Assembly: GCA_035507035.1 (NCBI GenBank)
Contig: DATJOJ010000056.1
Coordinates: 1-64,000, forward strand
Length of the DNA stretch: 64,000 nucleotides
Source of the DNA: DATJOJ01 sp035507035
GTDB taxonomy: Bacteria > Acidobacteriota > Terriglobia > Terriglobales > Acidobacteriaceae
Direction: 5' to 3'
Part shown: piece by piece, positions 44,242-54,412 of the stretch
How positions within the stretch are numbered: position 1 is the first letter of the stretch
Layout of the letters: each line of letters opens with the position of its first letter
Position numbers and translations under genes: made by a program
Notes under the pieces: generated by a model
What the model was told of the DNA's origin: nothing
Seen by the model: only the letters and a program-made list of their open reading frames with translations
The model's database searches: none

Positions 44242-44991
44242 ATGCGCACTGCCTTCGGCCTCCTCTGCGTGAGTGTGCTTCTAGTGGTTTCGTCCCTTGC
44301 CCAGGACGCAATTCCCGACGCTCCCCAGCCGGAAAAGAAGCAAGAGCGCTCGGATGTGCAGAAGGTGGAAAGTGTTCTGGTAGTCCTCAAGAATCTTCCC
44401 GCAGAAAAAGTTATCGGCCCCTATATCCCCAGCAGCGGCCCGTTTGTACCGTTGACCGGCAAAGAGCGCGCAGAGGTTTACTTGCGCCAGACGTTTGTAA
44501 CACCGGGACCCTACGTGGTGCGTCTGTTCAGCGCAGGTGTGGACCAGGCCCGGGATTATCCCTCGCAGTGGGGCGGGGGGATCGGCGCCTACGGCGAAAG
44601 AGTCGCAAATCGTTATGGCCGCTTGCTGGTTGCCAACTCAGTCAGCGCGCTCGGCAACGCTGCCCTGGGCTATGAGCCTCGCTATGACCTTTGCCGCTGC
44701 CGGGGTTTTGGGGCGCGGGTAAAACATGCGGTAGTGCGCGATTTTGTCACTTACGATCGAACCGAGATCAAACTCCGTCCGGCAATTCCTTCGTACGCTG
44801 GGGCATTCGTGTCTGGCGTGGTTTCTTCCCAATGGCTGCCGGGAAGACAGAACGTGTTGCGGGATGGAGGTCTTGCCATGCTCTCCCAGGCCGGCTACGG
44901 CAGCGCCTACAACATCTTCAGCGAGTTCGCAGTCGACATCCTGCGCAAGATCACGAAGAAGAACCCGAAGGACATGGCCGGGTTGCGATGA
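44242..44991 (+). CDS. Secreted protein of unknown function
   Basis: A protein of 249 residues. The signal peptide is clear (1-20, RTAFGLLCVSVLLVVSSLAQ). After it the sequence is rich in Pro and Tyr, with strings such as GPYIPSSGPFVPLTGKERAEVYLRQ and YPSQWGGGIGAYGERVANRYGRLL. I recognise no known domain. Similar short secreted proteins of unknown role are common in Acidobacteriota. It lies 57 bp after recN and may share its transcript. Confidence 0.6.
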   Translation: MRTAFGLLCVSVLLVVSSLAQDAIPDAPQPEKKQERSDVQKVESVLVVLKNLPAEKVIGPYIPSSGPFVPLTGKERAEVYLRQTFVTPGPYVVRLFSAGVDQARDYPSQWGGGIGAYGERVANRYGRLLVANSVSALGNAALGYEPRYDLCRCRGFGARVKHAVVRDFVTYDRTEIKLRPAIPSYAGAFVSGVVSSQWLPGRQNVLRDGGLAMLSQAGYGSAYNIFSEFAVDILRKITKKNPKDMAGLR

Positions 44992-45005
44992 ATGCGGGAA
45001 AATCC

Positions 45006-45190
45006 TCAGGGCGCCACCGCAATCTCGTAGATCGTTCCCACGTCCCCGTTACCTCCACCCCTGGTGGTCCCCCACAGGTTGCCTGCCTCATCGAGTGTGA
45101 GACCGGTCGATGCCTGGGCACAGTCGTTGTTTCCGGAATGCTGGCCCGTAAAACTGTGAAAGACTGGGCGCGGATCGGGTTCTTGACCGT
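45006..45190 (-). pseudogene. Remnant of a GloVer-repeat (choice-of-anchor) protein
   Basis: In the minus-strand frame ending at the TGA at 45006-45008 the product reads PVFHSFTGQHSGNNDC, then LTLDEAGNLWGTTRGGGNGDVGTIYEIAVAP. The GNLWGTTxxGG and GTIYEI units are the signature of GloVer tandem-repeat proteins, which are abundant in soil Acidobacteriota. An in-frame stop lies a few codons upstream, and there is no start codon or signal peptide, so this is only the C-terminal end of a lost gene. Confidence 0.6.
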
Positions 45191-45218
45191 TACGACATCA
45201 AGCGAATCTAGTGAATAA

Positions 45219-45578
45219 TTACGCCAGCTTAACAAGCACTGCCACGTCGAGCTTCGAGTAATATTTTTTTACATCCCCGGCGCCATATTTCTCGCGAAAT
45301 TTCTCCACCACCGGCGTTACCTCTTTGGCGCTTTTGATCGGTTGGGCTTGGAACTCAGCGCCGGTGCCGCGTGCCTCGATGCGAATCCAAGGGTTCTTGA
45401 GCACATTCTTGTACCATTGTGTGTCCGAGCCTTGCACGGGTAGAAGATAGAGTTTCGCATCTTCCAGAACGAACCACACCGGCCGGGAAACCTTTTTTCC
45501 CGATTTTCGCCCGATCACCGTAATTTCGATTTGCCGATACCGCTCTAGCCGCGTGCGCAATTCATCGCTTGCGCTCAT
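45219..45578 (-). CDS. DUF385-type nitroreductase / deazaflavin-binding-like protein
   Basis: The protein has 119 residues with a split-barrel fold of the nitroreductase (DUF385) type: EITVIGRKSGKKVSRPVWFVLEDAKLYLLPVQGSDTQWYKNVLKNPWIRI. Members bind F420 or flavin, or have unknown cofactors. No F420 genes occur in this window, so the cofactor is open. The gene is divergent from ispH. Confidence 0.75.
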   Translation of the reverse strand: MSASDELRTRLERYRQIEITVIGRKSGKKVSRPVWFVLEDAKLYLLPVQGSDTQWYKNVLKNPWIRIEARGTGAEFQAQPIKSAKEVTPVVEKFREKYGAGDVKKYYSKLDVAVLVKLA

Positions 45579-45734
45579 CGGGACCTCCTATATGCCGCTT
45601 GCTGCGGAATCTCGCCATACACTGCTAATCCTCTGTATTTCAGAGGTTTACATTGACCAAAACGATGCCTTCGGGTAGCCTTAATAATATAAATCCCATA
45701 GTGGGGAAGTGTAATCTTAAAGAGGAAATTGCTC

Positions 45735-46712
45735 GTGTCTATGGACAACGGTAAGACTTTGCTTTTGCTGAAACCCCGAGGCTTTTGCGCGGGGGTGGTG
45801 CGGGCCATCGATATTGTCCGCATTGCGCTTGAGGCCTTCGGCCCGCCGATATATGTTCGCAAGGAGATCGTCCACAACCGCTTTGTGGTCGAAGAACTGC
45901 AGGCCAAGGGTGCAATTTTCGTTGACAGCGTGGATGAAGTGCCCAACGGCGAGCGGGTAATTTATAGCGCCCACGGTGTTTCTCCCGAAGTGCGTGACGC
46001 TAGTGAAGGACGCAACTTGCGCGTCATCGATGCTACTTGCCCGCTTGTCACTAAAGTTCACGTGGAAGCCGTCAAGTTCGCCAAAGAAGGTTATTCCCTC
46101 ATCCTGATCGGCCATCACGATCACGATGAAGTGATTGGGACCTTGGGCGAAGCGCCGCTGGTGACGCAGGTCGTCGGGTCGCCGGAGCAGGTGGAATCGC
46201 TGACCGTGCCGGACCCTGACCGGGTCGCTTATCTGACGCAGACCACTTTGAGCCTGGACGAGACCAAGGACGTTATTGCGGCTCTGCGTGAAAGGTTCCC
46301 GAACATCAAGGGTCCCGCGGCCCAGGATATTTGCTATGCCACAGAGAACCGGCAGGTTGCCGTGAAGCAGGTGGCATCCGACGCCGATTTGCTGCTGGTG
46401 GTTGGCTCCGATAATAGTTCCAATTCCAATCGTTTAGTGGAAGTGGCGCGTAATCTGGGAACCAGTTCGCATCTAATCGACAGCTTCCGAAACATCAGAC
46501 CAGAGTGGCTGGAGAACGTGAAGACCATTGCCCTTACCGCCGGAGCTTCCGCACCGGAGTGCCTGGTGGAGGAAGTGGTGAAATTCCTGGCCACGAAAGG
46601 TTTTGGGAACGTGCAGGAAGTCGAGGTCATGCCGGAGAATGTGCGCTTTGGTTTGCCGCCTGAGATTGTGGAAGCCATTGCCAGTGCTCCAGCAGTCGTG
46701 AGTGCGGAGTAA
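45735..46712 (+). CDS. ispH: 4-hydroxy-3-methylbut-2-enyl diphosphate reductase IspH
   Basis: A protein of 325 residues. The GTG at 45735 has AGAGGA eight bases upstream, while ATG 45741 is only two codons later, so either may be used. Three cluster cysteines are visible in PRGFCAGVVRA, DATCPLVTKV and QDICYATENRQ. It catalyses the last step of the MEP pathway to IPP and DMAPP. Its stop is 8 bp before the shc ATG, so precursor supply is coupled to hopanoid synthesis. Confidence 0.95.
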   Translation: MSMDNGKTLLLLKPRGFCAGVVRAIDIVRIALEAFGPPIYVRKEIVHNRFVVEELQAKGAIFVDSVDEVPNGERVIYSAHGVSPEVRDASEGRNLRVIDATCPLVTKVHVEAVKFAKEGYSLILIGHHDHDEVIGTLGEAPLVTQVVGSPEQVESLTVPDPDRVAYLTQTTLSLDETKDVIAALRERFPNIKGPAAQDICYATENRQVAVKQVASDADLLLVVGSDNSSNSNRLVEVARNLGTSSHLIDSFRNIRPEWLENVKTIALTAGASAPECLVEEVVKFLATKGFGNVQEVEVMPENVRFGLPPEIVEAIASAPAVVSAE

Positions 46713-46722
46713 GACGAAGATT

Positions 46723-48729
<2,007 letters not shown>

Positions 48730-48847
48730 TTGTTAGTACTTAGTAATTGGCATTTCGCCAAGGGAGAACTTTCCTGATCCCGGCAACACCATGTGAGTGC
48801 CAAGTGCTGAGCAGCAAGTAAGATCAGTAGGAGCTGATAGACAGACA

Positions 48848-49969
48848 ATGCCTGTTCCGATTTCGCAAATGTGGACGGTGGCGACTTACGTCATCGGGCA
48901 AAAGCTCAAGGGACGTAAGCAGTATCCGCTGGTGCTGATGCTGGAGCCGCTGTTCCGCTGCAATCTGGCATGTGCCGGCTGCGGCAAGATCCAATATCCC
49001 GCGCATGTGCTCAAGATGCAGCTCACACCCGAAGAATGTTTTCGTGCAGTCGATGAGTGTGGCGCGCCCACAATTGCGATTCCCGGTGGCGAGCCCCTGC
49101 TGCATCCGCAAATCGCCGAAATTGTGGAAGGCTTGGTCGCGCGCAAGAAATATATCTATCTGTGTACTAATGCTCTTTTACTGAAACAGAAGATCGATCT
49201 GTTCAAGCCGAGTAAGTATTTGACTTTCTCCGTCCACATGGACGGGCAGCGCGAGCACCACGATTTTTCCGTCTGCCTGGAAGGCGGATATGAGAAGGCT
49301 TTTGACGGCATGAAGGAAGCGCTCGATCGCGGCTTCCGCGTGACGACCAACACAACTTTATTCGATGGCGCTGACCCCAAGAGCGTGCGGGCATTTTTCG
49401 ACGAGATGATGGACTTGGGCGTTGAAGGCATGATGCTCTCGCCCGGGTATTCCTACGAGAAAGCGCCAGACCAGAGCCATTTCCTCGGTCGCGCGCGAAC
49501 GCGGCGTCTTTTCCGGGCAATTCTTTCGAATCGCAAAACGAATTGGCGCTTCAATATGTCGCCGCTCTTTCTTGAATTCCTCATGGGCAAGCGCGACTAT
49601 CCCTGCACTCCTTGGGGCATGCCGACCTTCAATGTTTTTGGCTGGCAAAAGCCGTGTTACTTGCTGCAGGACGGTTACGCCGACACATTCGCGGAATTAT
49701 TGGCATCCACCGAATGGGAAAAATACGGTACCGAATCCGGCAATCCCAAGTGTGCGAACTGCATGGTGCACAGTGGATATGAGGCCTCGGCCGTGAATGA
49801 TACTTTCGGATCCTTGAGCGGACTCTGGGCCACGGCGAAAGCAACGCTCTTCGGTCGATACGACGATCTTGGGGCATTGCGCCTACTGGATGAGCCAGTT
49901 CACCCGGTGCATTCCTTTAATCCACTGGTGCAGATCGAAACCAAGGCCACCGAGGAGACTGCAGTTTGA
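48848..49969 (+). CDS. hpnH: Hopanoid radical SAM protein HpnH (adenosyl hopane synthase)
   Basis: A protein of 373 residues from ATG 48848, which gives the usual MPVPxxQ start (the longer frame was rejected). The radical SAM motif is CNLACAGC at Cys38, Cys42 and Cys45. A C-terminal CxxC-type pair lies in PKCANCMVHSGYEASAV. HpnH attaches the 5'-deoxyadenosyl group to diploptene to make adenosylhopane, the first step of the C35 side chain. Confidence 0.95.
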   Translation: MPVPISQMWTVATYVIGQKLKGRKQYPLVLMLEPLFRCNLACAGCGKIQYPAHVLKMQLTPEECFRAVDECGAPTIAIPGGEPLLHPQIAEIVEGLVARKKYIYLCTNALLLKQKIDLFKPSKYLTFSVHMDGQREHHDFSVCLEGGYEKAFDGMKEALDRGFRVTTNTTLFDGADPKSVRAFFDEMMDLGVEGMMLSPGYSYEKAPDQSHFLGRARTRRLFRAILSNRKTNWRFNMSPLFLEFLMGKRDYPCTPWGMPTFNVFGWQKPCYLLQDGYADTFAELLASTEWEKYGTESGNPKCANCMVHSGYEASAVNDTFGSLSGLWATAKATLFGRYDDLGALRLLDEPVHPVHSFNPLVQIETKATEETAV

Positions 49970-50400
49970 GCGGCAGGGAAGCAGGACACACGCCTCCGGA
50001 GACCGATCCGGATCAGCTTGAAGTTGTCTCCGGTACAGCTCATGAAAAATTGGAAGGCTGGGTTCCGGAATTGGCCACGCCGGATGAGCTTCGCGCGGCG
50101 CTCGAGCAAGCTTTCGATTATCGTGGCGATGTGCTGATCACGCGCAAAGATGGGACCAAGCTCGAGGGGTACGTTTTTGATCGCCGCAACGGCCAAACAC
50201 TGAATGACAGCGTCGTCCGCTTGCTACCGAAAGACGGCGGGCCGAAGGCTGCGATTTCTTATGCCGATATCGCCGCCTTATCTTTCACCGGCCGAGATAT
50301 GGCCGCCGGCAAGAGCTGGGAAGCGTGGGTCAAACACTATTGGGAAAAGAAAGCGGCCGGCGAACACGACATTTCTCTTGAGCCCGAGAAGCTTGAGTAG
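49966..50400 (+). CDS. Unknown protein within the hopanoid operon
   Basis: The protein has 144 residues from a TTG that overlaps the hpnH stop (TTGA). It has no signal peptide, no membrane segment and no Cys motif. The composition is acidic. A small beta-type patch ITRKDGTKLEGYVFDRRNGQTLNDSVVRLLPKDGG is followed by ISYADIAALSFTGRDMAAGKSWEAWVKHYWEKKAAGE. I do not recognise the family. Its position between hpnH and hpnA suggests a hopanoid-linked accessory role. Confidence 0.55.
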   Translation: MSGREAGHTPPETDPDQLEVVSGTAHEKLEGWVPELATPDELRAALEQAFDYRGDVLITRKDGTKLEGYVFDRRNGQTLNDSVVRLLPKDGGPKAAISYADIAALSFTGRDMAAGKSWEAWVKHYWEKKAAGEHDISLEPEKLE

Positions 50401-50401
50401 C

Positions 50402-50487
50402 AGCACTTAGCAGTTAGCATTTAGCCCTCGCGCAGTTCGGTGATCCAAGCGAAAAATTTCTTGGCTAAATGCCAAGTGCTAATTGCT
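50402..50487. repeat. Imperfect inverted repeat upstream of hpnA
   Basis: The arms at 50402-50426 and 50463-50487 are nearly complementary over 25 bases (AGCACTTAGCAGTTAGCATT, then TAGCC, against the reverse complement). Similar motifs, including GCCAAGTGCT, recur in the gap before hpnH (about 48730-48810). This suggests a small repeat family or mRNA structure rather than a gene. Confidence 0.55.
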
Positions 50488-50489
50488 AA

Positions 50490-51476
50490 ATGCTTGCTTT
50501 TGTCACTGGCGCAACCGGGTTCGTAGGCAGCCACGTGGCTCGCGCTTTGGCCGATCAGGGTACCGATGTGCGCTTGCTGGTTCGTGCAAGCAGCGATCTC
50601 CGTAACATTGAAGATCTCAAAGCGGAGCGAGTGGTCGGCGATCTTCGCGACCCGGCATCGATTGAAAAGGGCATGCAGGGATGCGACGTAGTGTTTCACG
50701 TCGCCGCCGATTATCGCTTGTGGGTGCGCGATCCAAATGAGATGTATCGCGCGAATGTCGAAGGAACGCGGGCGATTTTAGACGCCGCTCGCAAGAACCG
50801 AGTGCAGCGAGTGGTTTACACGTCGAGCGTGGCCACCATGGGATTTACGGGAAACGGTCACCCGGCGGACGAGAATTCACCAGTCTCGCTCGCGAACATG
50901 ATTGGGCCATACAAGCGCTCGAAATTCATGGCCGAGCAAGTGGCAATGGATGCGGCTCGCGCTGGAATGGATGTGGTCGTGGTCAATCCCACGACACCGG
51001 TTGGCGAACGCGATATCAAACCGACACCGACTGGCCGCATCGTGGTGGATTTCTTGAAGAAGAAGTTTCCCGCGTATGTGGATACGGGTTTGAATTTGGT
51101 CGATGTGGCCGAGTGCGCCCGGGGTCACATTGCCGCTCTGGAAAAAGGCAAGAGCGGTGAGCGATACATCCTGGGCGGCGAGAATCTGACGCTTAAACAG
51201 ATTCTCGACAAGCTGGCGGCTATTACCGGTCTGCCTTCGCCGAAGGTGAAAGTGCCGTACGTCGTGGCCCTGGTCACTGGCGTGGTCGACGAGGTGGTCA
51301 CCGGGCGGATGCTGGGCCGGGAGCCGCGCGCCACCATCGATGCGGTTCGCATGGGGCGAAAGAAAATGTTTGTGACCTCGGCAAAAGCCGAAAAACAACT
51401 TGGCTGGAGGTCGCTTTCTGTGGACAACGCCTTGTGCCGTGCCGTCGCTTGGTTTCGGCAAAATGGATATGTATGA
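50490..51476 (+). CDS. hpnA: Hopanoid-associated NAD-dependent epimerase/dehydratase HpnA
   Basis: A protein of 328 residues, a short-chain dehydrogenase (extended type). Rossmann motif FVTGATGFVGSHVARALAD, then ADYRLWVRDPNEMYRANVEGT and the YxxxK-type site in NMIGPYKRSKFMAEQVA. It is linked to hopanoid side-chain processing in several phyla, but its exact reaction is unsettled. It overlaps hpnG by 4 nt. Confidence 0.92.
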   Translation: MLAFVTGATGFVGSHVARALADQGTDVRLLVRASSDLRNIEDLKAERVVGDLRDPASIEKGMQGCDVVFHVAADYRLWVRDPNEMYRANVEGTRAILDAARKNRVQRVVYTSSVATMGFTGNGHPADENSPVSLANMIGPYKRSKFMAEQVAMDAARAGMDVVVVNPTTPVGERDIKPTPTGRIVVDFLKKKFPAYVDTGLNLVDVAECARGHIAALEKGKSGERYILGGENLTLKQILDKLAAITGLPSPKVKVPYVVALVTGVVDEVVTGRMLGREPRATIDAVRMGRKKMFVTSAKAEKQLGWRSLSVDNALCRAVAWFRQNGYV

Positions 51477-52189
51477 CGAGGCTGGCAATCGTCGCGGCGT
51501 TGGAGCGGGAAGTTAAGCCACTAGTGAAGCACTGGTCTGTCGCCGAGCGTGAATACGACGGCAAGCGCTTCAAGTTCTTTGAGGATGGAGTGAGTACAGT
51601 TCTCGTTTGCAGCGGCATCGGAGAGCAAGCGGCGCGTCGTGCGGCTGAAGCTGTAATCGCACTGTACAAACCGGATGTTATGCAATCCGTAGGTTTCGCG
51701 GGAGCGCTTGATCCGACGCTAAGGGTGGGGCAGATCGTTACCCCTTGGCGCGTGATCGATGGCAAAGACGGCAGCAGCGTCAATCTTGAAAACGGCAGCG
51801 CCATACTACTAAGCTTTCATTCGGTTGCAGGCGCGGAGCAGAAATCGAAGTTGGCGAAAGCGTACGGCGCGCAAGCGATCGACATGGAAGCTGCTGGAAT
51901 AGCGAGAGTCGCGGAATCTCATGGGATTCGCTGCATGGCGACCAAGGTGATTTCCGACGAATTGGATTTTGAAATGCCGTTCATGGAACACTTTATTACT
52001 CATGACGGCCAATTTCAGACAGGTCGATTTGCTGGCTTTGCGGCGGTTCGTCCGTGGCTCTGGGCGAAAGTAATCGGCATGGGGCGTAGAAGTACAAAAG
52101 CCGCGAGGTCGCTTTGCCAAGAGTTGCGGCGGCAGTTGAACGGAGAATTGAAGAATACGGCAGAACTTGATGCCGGATTAAGGGTTTGA
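51473..52189 (+). CDS. hpnG: Hopanoid-associated phosphorylase HpnG
   Basis: A protein of 238 residues from ATG 51473 (ATGA overlap with hpnA; the longer frame was rejected). It has the nucleosidase/phosphorylase fold: IVAALEREVKPLVKHW, VCSGIGEQAARRAAEAVI, SVGFAGALDPTLRVGQIV and AIDMEAAGIARVAE. HpnG removes adenine from adenosylhopane to give a ribosyl (or phosphoribosyl) hopane, leading to bacteriohopanetetrol. Confidence 0.9.
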   Translation: MTRLAIVAALEREVKPLVKHWSVAEREYDGKRFKFFEDGVSTVLVCSGIGEQAARRAAEAVIALYKPDVMQSVGFAGALDPTLRVGQIVTPWRVIDGKDGSSVNLENGSAILLSFHSVAGAEQKSKLAKAYGAQAIDMEAAGIARVAESHGIRCMATKVISDELDFEMPFMEHFITHDGQFQTGRFAGFAAVRPWLWAKVIGMGRRSTKAARSLCQELRRQLNGELKNTAELDAGLRV

Positions 52190-52198
52190 TTTGATTAA

Positions 52199-53314
52199 AT
52201 GGCAATCGCTGGAACATTGAGCATCGAGGAACGCATCAGCGCGGTTCCTACCACGATGAAGGCCGCGGTATATCGCGGCATCGACGATGTCCGGGTAGAG
52301 ACTGTTCCTGTCCCGGAGATCGGTCTGGGCGAACTGCTGGTGCGCGTGCACACCTGTGGGGTTTGCGGAACCGATTTGAAAAAGATAGCCACGGGCTCGC
52401 ACTCCGCTCCGCGAATCTTTGGGCATGAGACCGCAGGCGTGGTGGCTGCCGTAGGAACCGAAGTCACCAACTTCAAGCCGGGCGACCGTGTTGTCGTTTT
52501 TCATCACATTCCTTGCGGCAGCTGCTTTTATTGCCGCCACAAGATTTTTGCCCAGTGCGAGACTTACAAAAGAGTCGGTTGCACCGCGGGATTTGAGCCT
52601 TCCGGCGGAGGTTTCGCGGAATACGTGCGCGTGATGGATTGGATTGTCCGTCAAGGCACGGTGCGCATCGCCGATGGCATCTCGTTCGAGCAGGCTTGCT
52701 TCGTCGAGCCGGTCAACACTTGCATGAAGGCGATCCAGACTCTGCACCTTACCGAGGACGAAACGGTCCTCGTAATTGGCCAGGGTCCCATCGGCATCTT
52801 ATTGAGTGTATTGGCGAAACGCGTGGGAGCTAGCGTAATCACTTCCGATTTGTATCGCCAGAGGCTTACAATATCTACATCGTTCGGCTTACATCATGGG
52901 ATAGATGCTTCTTGCGCCGACACAATCAAGGCGGTGCGGGCGCAGACAGAAGGCAGGGGTGCCGACGCAGCTATTCTGGCTGTGGGTGGCAACGGCCTGG
53001 TTCGCACTGCTATGGATTCGGTAAGGCCGGGCGGGCGAGTCATGTTATTTGCGCAGACGGTTCGCAGCGAGGCAACCATTGATCCTTCAGCGATCTGCGT
53101 GGATGAGAAAACATTATTGGGATCCTATAGCGCTTCGGTCGACTTACAGGAAGAATCGGTGCAGTTTGTCATGAATCGCGAAGCGGACTTGGAAAAACTG
53201 ATCAGCCATCGTTTTCCGCTGTCGCGTAGCGTTGAGGCCCTGAAGCTGGCGGCGAATCCCCAGCCGGATTCCATGAAGATCGTGATCCAGGCAGGCAGTT
53301 CCTGGAAAGGATAA
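52199..53314 (+). CDS. Zinc-dependent MDR dehydrogenase (first of pair)
   Basis: A protein of 371 residues of the medium-chain dehydrogenase family. The catalytic zinc motif is CGVCGTDLKK with GHETAG. The structural zinc motif has four Cys in PCGSCFYCRHKIFAQC. The cofactor site is VLVIGQGPIGILLSVLAKRVGASVITSD. An alternative start lies at 52256 (MKAAVYRG). It is followed 6 bp later by a paralogue. Its place between hpnG and hpnC suggests reduction of a hopanoid aldehyde or sugar intermediate. This is inference. Confidence 0.82.
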   Translation: MAIAGTLSIEERISAVPTTMKAAVYRGIDDVRVETVPVPEIGLGELLVRVHTCGVCGTDLKKIATGSHSAPRIFGHETAGVVAAVGTEVTNFKPGDRVVVFHHIPCGSCFYCRHKIFAQCETYKRVGCTAGFEPSGGGFAEYVRVMDWIVRQGTVRIADGISFEQACFVEPVNTCMKAIQTLHLTEDETVLVIGQGPIGILLSVLAKRVGASVITSDLYRQRLTISTSFGLHHGIDASCADTIKAVRAQTEGRGADAAILAVGGNGLVRTAMDSVRPGGRVMLFAQTVRSEATIDPSAICVDEKTLLGSYSASVDLQEESVQFVMNREADLEKLISHRFPLSRSVEALKLAANPQPDSMKIVIQAGSSWKG

Positions 53315-53320
53315 CGAAGA

Positions 53321-54370
53321 GTGAACGGAAAGATGACAGCAGCCGTCCTCTACGGTAAAGAGGACGTAAAGATTGAAAAAGTTCCGATCCCGCGCGTAAG
53401 CGAGGGAGAAGTACTGGTTAAAGTGCAGGTCGCTTTGACCTGTGGCACGGATCTGAAAGTTTATCAGCGCGGGTACCACGCCCGCATGATTGTGCCTCCC
53501 GCTTTGTTCGGCCACGAATTAGCCGGCGTGATCGAAGAAGTCGGCTCCGGTGTGCGCGGCTTTAAACGAGGAATGCGCGTAGTAGCGCTGAACTCTGCGC
53601 CCTGCCAGATGTGCTTCTACTGTTCGCGTCATCAGGAAAATCTCTGCGAGGATTTGCTCTTCAATAATGGTGCGTATGCAGAATACATCCGCATTCCGCG
53701 CCGCATCGTGGAGTGCAATATGCTGGTCATCCCCCCTGACGTGAGCTATGAAGAGGCGGCGATGGTCGAGCCGCTGGCTTGCGTGCTGCGGGGGTTGCAC
53801 GAAACCGGCGTTGAGATCGGCGATACCGTAGTCGTGATCGGCGGCGGCCCAATCGGCCTGATGTTCGTGCAGGTGGCTAACGCCGTGGGATGCAAGGTCA
53901 TCTCGGTGGTGAAACGCGATTCGCAGGTCACCGCTGCCAAGCAGATGGGGGCACACGAGGTGGTGCAGATCACCAAAGTGACGGATCCGGTCGATGCCGT
54001 CCGCATGATCTCTCCTGAAAAGCGGGGAGGCGACGTAGTGATTGAAGCGGTCGGCCGTCCCGAAGCTTGGGAGTGGGCTGTTGAGATGGTACGGCGAGGC
54101 GGGACAGTGAACTTCTTTGGGGGATGCGCGGCCGGAACCAAGGTGCAACTGGATACTAACCGCTTGCATTATTCCGAGGTGACGTTGAAAGCGACTTTCC
54201 ACCACACGCCGGAAACTGTCCGCAAGGCGTTTGCCCTCATCGCGGAAAAGAAAATTCGTTCTACTGATTACATTACGGGTGAGGCGCCGCTTTCCCGTCT
54301 GCAACACGTTCTGCGTCACATGTTGAATCGCAACGGCGATATCAAAACGGCGATTATTCCGGGGCACTGA
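53321..54370 (+). CDS. Zinc-dependent MDR dehydrogenase (second of pair)
   Basis: A protein of 349 residues and a paralogue of the preceding gene. Catalytic motif LTCGTDLKVYQRG with GHELAGVIEEVG, structural Cys in PCQMCFYCSRHQENLC, and cofactor site VVVIGGGPIGLMFVQVANAVGCKVISV. The start is GTG at 53321, and an ATG lies four codons later. It resembles threonine or sorbitol dehydrogenase-like enzymes, but the substrate is unknown. It is 42 bp before hpnC. Confidence 0.82.
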   Translation: MNGKMTAAVLYGKEDVKIEKVPIPRVSEGEVLVKVQVALTCGTDLKVYQRGYHARMIVPPALFGHELAGVIEEVGSGVRGFKRGMRVVALNSAPCQMCFYCSRHQENLCEDLLFNNGAYAEYIRIPRRIVECNMLVIPPDVSYEEAAMVEPLACVLRGLHETGVEIGDTVVVIGGGPIGLMFVQVANAVGCKVISVVKRDSQVTAAKQMGAHEVVQITKVTDPVDAVRMISPEKRGGDVVIEAVGRPEAWEWAVEMVRRGGTVNFFGGCAAGTKVQLDTNRLHYSEVTLKATFHHTPETVRKAFALIAEKKIRSTDYITGEAPLSRLQHVLRHMLNRNGDIKTAIIPGH

Positions 54371-54412
54371 TCGGGCGAGGTTGTGTGCTCTCGCACCCGC
54401 GCGACGTTAACC

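Noticed and set aside
45630..45646. CCTCTG/CAGAGG hairpin between the DUF385 gene and ispH
   Set aside because: The stem is only 6 bp without an adjoining T-run or a conserved leader pattern, so no riboswitch or terminator is claimed.
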